A stretch of DNA of 64,000 bases from Polytrichum commune (lineage: Eukaryota; Streptophyta; Polytrichopsida; Polytrichales; Polytrichaceae): contig OX485809.1 of the NCBI GenBank assembly GCA_950295325.1, positions 41,137,081 through 41,201,080 on the forward strand, written 5' to 3'. The notes beneath the pieces are model-generated. The model saw only the letters and a program-made list of their open reading frames with translations, was not told the DNA's origin and did no database searches. A program made the position numbers and the translations under genes. Numbering within the stretch: the stretch's first letter is position 1; every line of letters begins with the position of its first letter. Positions 60,561 through 64,000 of the stretch are shown here, piece after piece.

Positions 60561-62495
60561 CGGTTTGTAACACAACTCTCTATGTTACATCTTGTTGTAG
60601 CCTTGCTCAAGGCACTTTGGTAAAGTTAAGTTCGTGTTGTAATGGAGCTCACTAAGACTTATGCTAAGGACTAACCCTCAAAGTGATTGTGAAGTCATGT
60701 TCAAAAAAACTCTAAACCCCTAATGTTCTATGTGACCATAATTTGGTCGTGTGTAGTTCATTCTGACTCCTTTGACACTAGTTCAAATGGTTTATTGATT
60801 GTTTCAACTACTCCTTTTGTTTATGTTCAAGTATGCTATGTTCTACCATGTGAATAATTTTGGTTTTGGATTAATTCAAATATGGGAATATGCTCTCATT
60901 TGGTTTACAATTAAACCGGTCTACGAACCAAAACTTGACATTTGTCACCTTCGTGGGTTAGGGAGGGCGTATCCTAAACATTTTTTTTGTTGATCCCTAT
61001 ATGCAAATGATTCCCAATTGATCTGAAAATTTGCATGACACTCAATCGCAATATATCCCAAACAATTGCCATGGGAATTTTTAGTTGGACATGTGTTGGT
61101 GGGTGTAAATCCATGTGGAAAGTGTGTAGTTGTGGCAACGTTGCCTCACATTCCAAGCTTCCCAAAATATCATAAAATAATGGTTTCAAGTTTTGTGAGC
61201 TTATTTGAGTATGTTTATTGTCCTTCTTTTGAATGAGGATAACATTTTGTCATTTGGAGATGATTTGAGTGGAGATTAGATCCAAAAACCAACCCTAATT
61301 TTATTTTTTCTAAATTGTTGCCCTTCAAGACCACTATTGACATTCCTATTGTAATCTCTTACATAAGACAACTTCAACTTCAAATTGGACTATAAAGAGT
61401 GACCGTCACGTCTAACACGAAAACATCTATTTGATTGGATTTGTCAAAGAAACCTTAGAACTTCAACTATGATTGTTGAAATTGAGGTCACATTTTTTGG
61501 ACAATTTTGAGAGAAACTGGACATGGGAAGTTAGGGATTAATGAACCTTATCTTTGAACCCAAGTTTGACCAAAAGTTTGGAGTTTGGTTTCTCAAACTA
61601 GGAAGAGTTCTTTCTCAAGTTGGAATGATGAAGTTTCCTAGGAGAATAATACCACACAAAAGCCATTGAACCCAAACCCCAATATATACACTCCTTGAGT
61701 TCAATATAATCAAACTCTTGACCAATAAGATAGTTGGCTTTAGGACCTTTTTCAGTCTTGAACTTGGATGCAAACAAGTACTAATATTCACCTCTAAATC
61801 GAGGCAATAACTTTTGGGTGAAGAGACTCTTAAAGTCATTCTAGGGTTTGAAAATCTTAAAATTGCCTCTTTCGTAAAATTTGGAACCACGAGGGCACAT
61901 GGGTGATGACACAATTGTTGTTCCAAATTTTCAAATTCAATTGACCGTTGATAACATGTTGAATGGATAGTTTGAATATAATCCGGATCATTAATTCATA
62001 TACACGAGTGCAACAATCTAAGATAACATGGGCTAAAACTAGTTTGATGCAAGTTAGGCAAATGCCAAGCAAACTTTAAATAGAGGCATACTTGACATGC
62101 TCAAAATTATAGACATAATAATTCTCAAACTCCAAAACTACCCTAAAGATGGTAACAACTAGGGTCATCTCCTACACTAGATTATTGTGGCTATGGCTTC
62201 AATACAAGTTTTCCACAAGACACATGAACATACACCCCCCCCCCCCAAGAAAAGAAAACACACACACACACACAAACAAACTTCAAGACTTCAACACAAA
62301 CTCACATGCCTCCCATAAAGATATATGTCCAATAACCTCCTCAAATCATCCACATCCACTACTAAACAAAGCCAAACCCTATCTCATTCATCGCACTAAA
62401 CTTGCTAATAAACAAATTTATATTAAGTAACATGCAACAAACTCTTCAATACAAGACCCATACACGATCTTAACACACATCTCTTCTAAGGTAGA
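60561..62495. other. AT-rich intergenic sequence
   Basis: No gene is recognised. There is a C-run at about 62237-62246 and a (CA)n run at about 62258-62273. Confidence 0.35.
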
Positions 62496-62499
62496 TGGG

Positions 62500-63860
62500 C
62501 CTTATTTAGTTCCATTTTGTTGTTTGCTACCTTATACAACTCAATTTTGTGAGTTCAAGTTTATGTGCATCCACAAATGCATATTAAGAAGCTAGGAACA
62601 CTTTTATTAAGCTTTGGAGCTAGTAATTAAAAGTTGGTATGAATCATCAAAGCTCATTGACAGAGAGCTGTAAAAAGCCACATAGGTCCTCCCCCCAAAA
62701 ATGTTCAATGTTGAGCATAGAACGGTCAACAAATTTTGAGCATGTAGTCCAATATTCTTTAGATACATGTCTTTCTAGTGTCAAGTCAAATTAGGATGTT
62801 GACCTTTTAGTGCCATAAGCTAAATAAAGTAGACCCAAATTTAGATGTCTAAATAATCATAGAAAAAAATTAGGCTATCTACCTTGTAACATATCCATAG
62901 GCCAGACGTCACCATCCCAAACTACCCCTCCATCCATAAATAGAAAAACTATGAACGCCTCAATCACACCCTCTCAAATCCCTTATGGGCCAACCCATCA
63001 ATTACACTTCCCCACATCTCTCAAACCATTATATTATGAAACGGCCAAGACACTTGTGCAACTAAAGAAACCACGTCTTCTAGCGACAAAACCTTCCTCC
63101 ATCTCTTGTGCACTAATGCGGATAAGGCCGTATCCAAAGTGAACACCAAACCTCACCTCATAGTCTCATAGCCTCATGTACAGTACAATCCCATTCTTAA
63201 AGGACTTCACATGGACAAACACAACAAAGCCTTAAACAAGATTTGCAAAATGCTCTTCACCCATCATATCATCATATTGAAATGTCTTCATCCCTCTTCA
63301 AGTCCATGATTGGATCTATGTTAACATTGCCCATGTAGCCTTAAAACTATCAATGCCCACCTCCCGGGGGGTGGACTCTTCATACAATGTACGAATTAAC
63401 ATTAGTGTAAGGAGGGGTATCATGTGAGGCATTGATATACATAGTGTACATAAGAGAGAGGTATTGATTTTCTCTAATGTTTATATTTGGAAAGGCTATT
63501 GGCAATGTCAAAGTAAATGTATATGTACAAAAAGGGGCTTAAGGTTTAGAAAAAATATTGACAATAGATGTTAGTTTCACCCAATCCACGTTTTCATCCA
63601 TTCTTGTCATATGGTAATAGTCCTTGAATGACTACATTGTCCATTCTTGTTAGGGTTTGCATTTGGGTGCTAGGTTTTACAAATTGGAGGCACTTGGAGC
63701 ACCCATGGGCTCCCTTGGGCTTTGTTTTTTGGACTGTGGCTAAGTTATTGTGCTCTTGGCTTTCTTCATTTGATTTAAACGTTGCATTCCATGTTCATTG
63801 GAAGTGAAAGTGGATTTTATAAGTAATAGAGGCATATTTGATTCATAATTATAGTTTGTA
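62500..63860 (-). repeat. Inverted copy of the 35.76-36.79 kb repeat
   Basis: The minus strand is collinear with about 35760-36790 over most of its length, including TTGTGTAAGGAGGGG-like and CTTCATACAATGTACGAA blocks and CCATTCTTGTTAGGGTTTGC. It is the largest dispersed duplicate in the window. The inner part near 62680-62790 belongs to the GGTCCTCCC / ACACATGTCTTT family. No coding capacity is seen. Confidence 0.65.
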
Positions 63861-64000
63861 TTTGTAGTGAAGGTATTCATCGCATTAAATTGAAAAGCTT
63901 AGCATAAATACATGAGTCCATTTTCTAGCTTGTTGTTAATACATACACATTTGTTTTTTTTGTTATTATTATTATTATTATTATTATTTTCTCTTGTAAA
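63861..64000. other. Window end with (TTA)n microsatellite
   Basis: A (TTA)n run lies at about 63962-63988. Nothing else is seen. Confidence 0.6.

Overview
The window reads as nuclear DNA of a land plant with a large, repeat-rich genome. The reasons are spliced genes with kilobase introns and GT-AG borders, plant-type telomere-like CCCTAAA stretches, and a plant-specific LORELEI-like GPI-anchored protein gene. The repeat content suggests a seed-free plant (bryophyte, lycophyte or fern), but that is inference and the species is not determined.

Only two intact host genes can be supported, both on the minus strand. The first is a three-exon LORELEI-like (LLG) gene (2202-4996, 171 aa). The second is a four-exon class I ubiquitin-conjugating enzyme E2 of the UBC8/UBC10 (UbcH5-like) type (23088-25611, 148 aa). 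In both, every splice site and phase closes exactly. Neither gene is visible as one reading frame; they were assembled exon by exon.

The rest is mostly mobile DNA. A pogo-like element remnant lies at 6334-7281, with TIRs, TA target sites and a broken transposase tail. A Harbinger/Tourist-like MITE is at 8798-9292 with a diverged sister at 36972-37530, and another TAA-flanked MITE is at 52269-52656. From 10.0 to 18.9 kb lie rearranged pieces of an unusual non-LTR retrotransposon with RNase H and a restriction-like endonuclease; its coding strand is strongly A/C-biased. This zone is interrupted by a 1,269-bp fold-back element (14020-15288) with an exact 9-bp target-site duplication, followed 60 bp later by a diverged half-copy.

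The centrepiece is an 11,338-bp DNA transposon at 38343-49680. It has related terminal inverted repeats, an exact 11-bp target-site duplication, and sits inside a MITE whose uninterrupted paralogue survives at 55305-55758. It carries two divergent genes. The plus-strand gene is a MULE-type transposase with a Cys/His N-terminal region and a SWIM zinc finger. The minus-strand gene is a decayed multi-exon gene that looks like a prokaryote-type ParB-like/DNA-methyltransferase fusion. Two families of long perfect palindromes fill the first intron of the methyltransferase-like gene, and two copies of one family sit in a duplicated intron-exon border of the transposase. An accessory DNA-modification gene in a MULE-like transposon is the most interesting system here.

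From 50 to 64 kb I see no convincing host gene. The stretch holds MITEs, a nested-insertion repeat present in inverted orientation at 55.2-56.25 and 60.07-60.56 kb, and a dispersed repeat family seen in both orientations at 34.5-36.8, 56.8, 58.9 and 62.5-63.9 kb.
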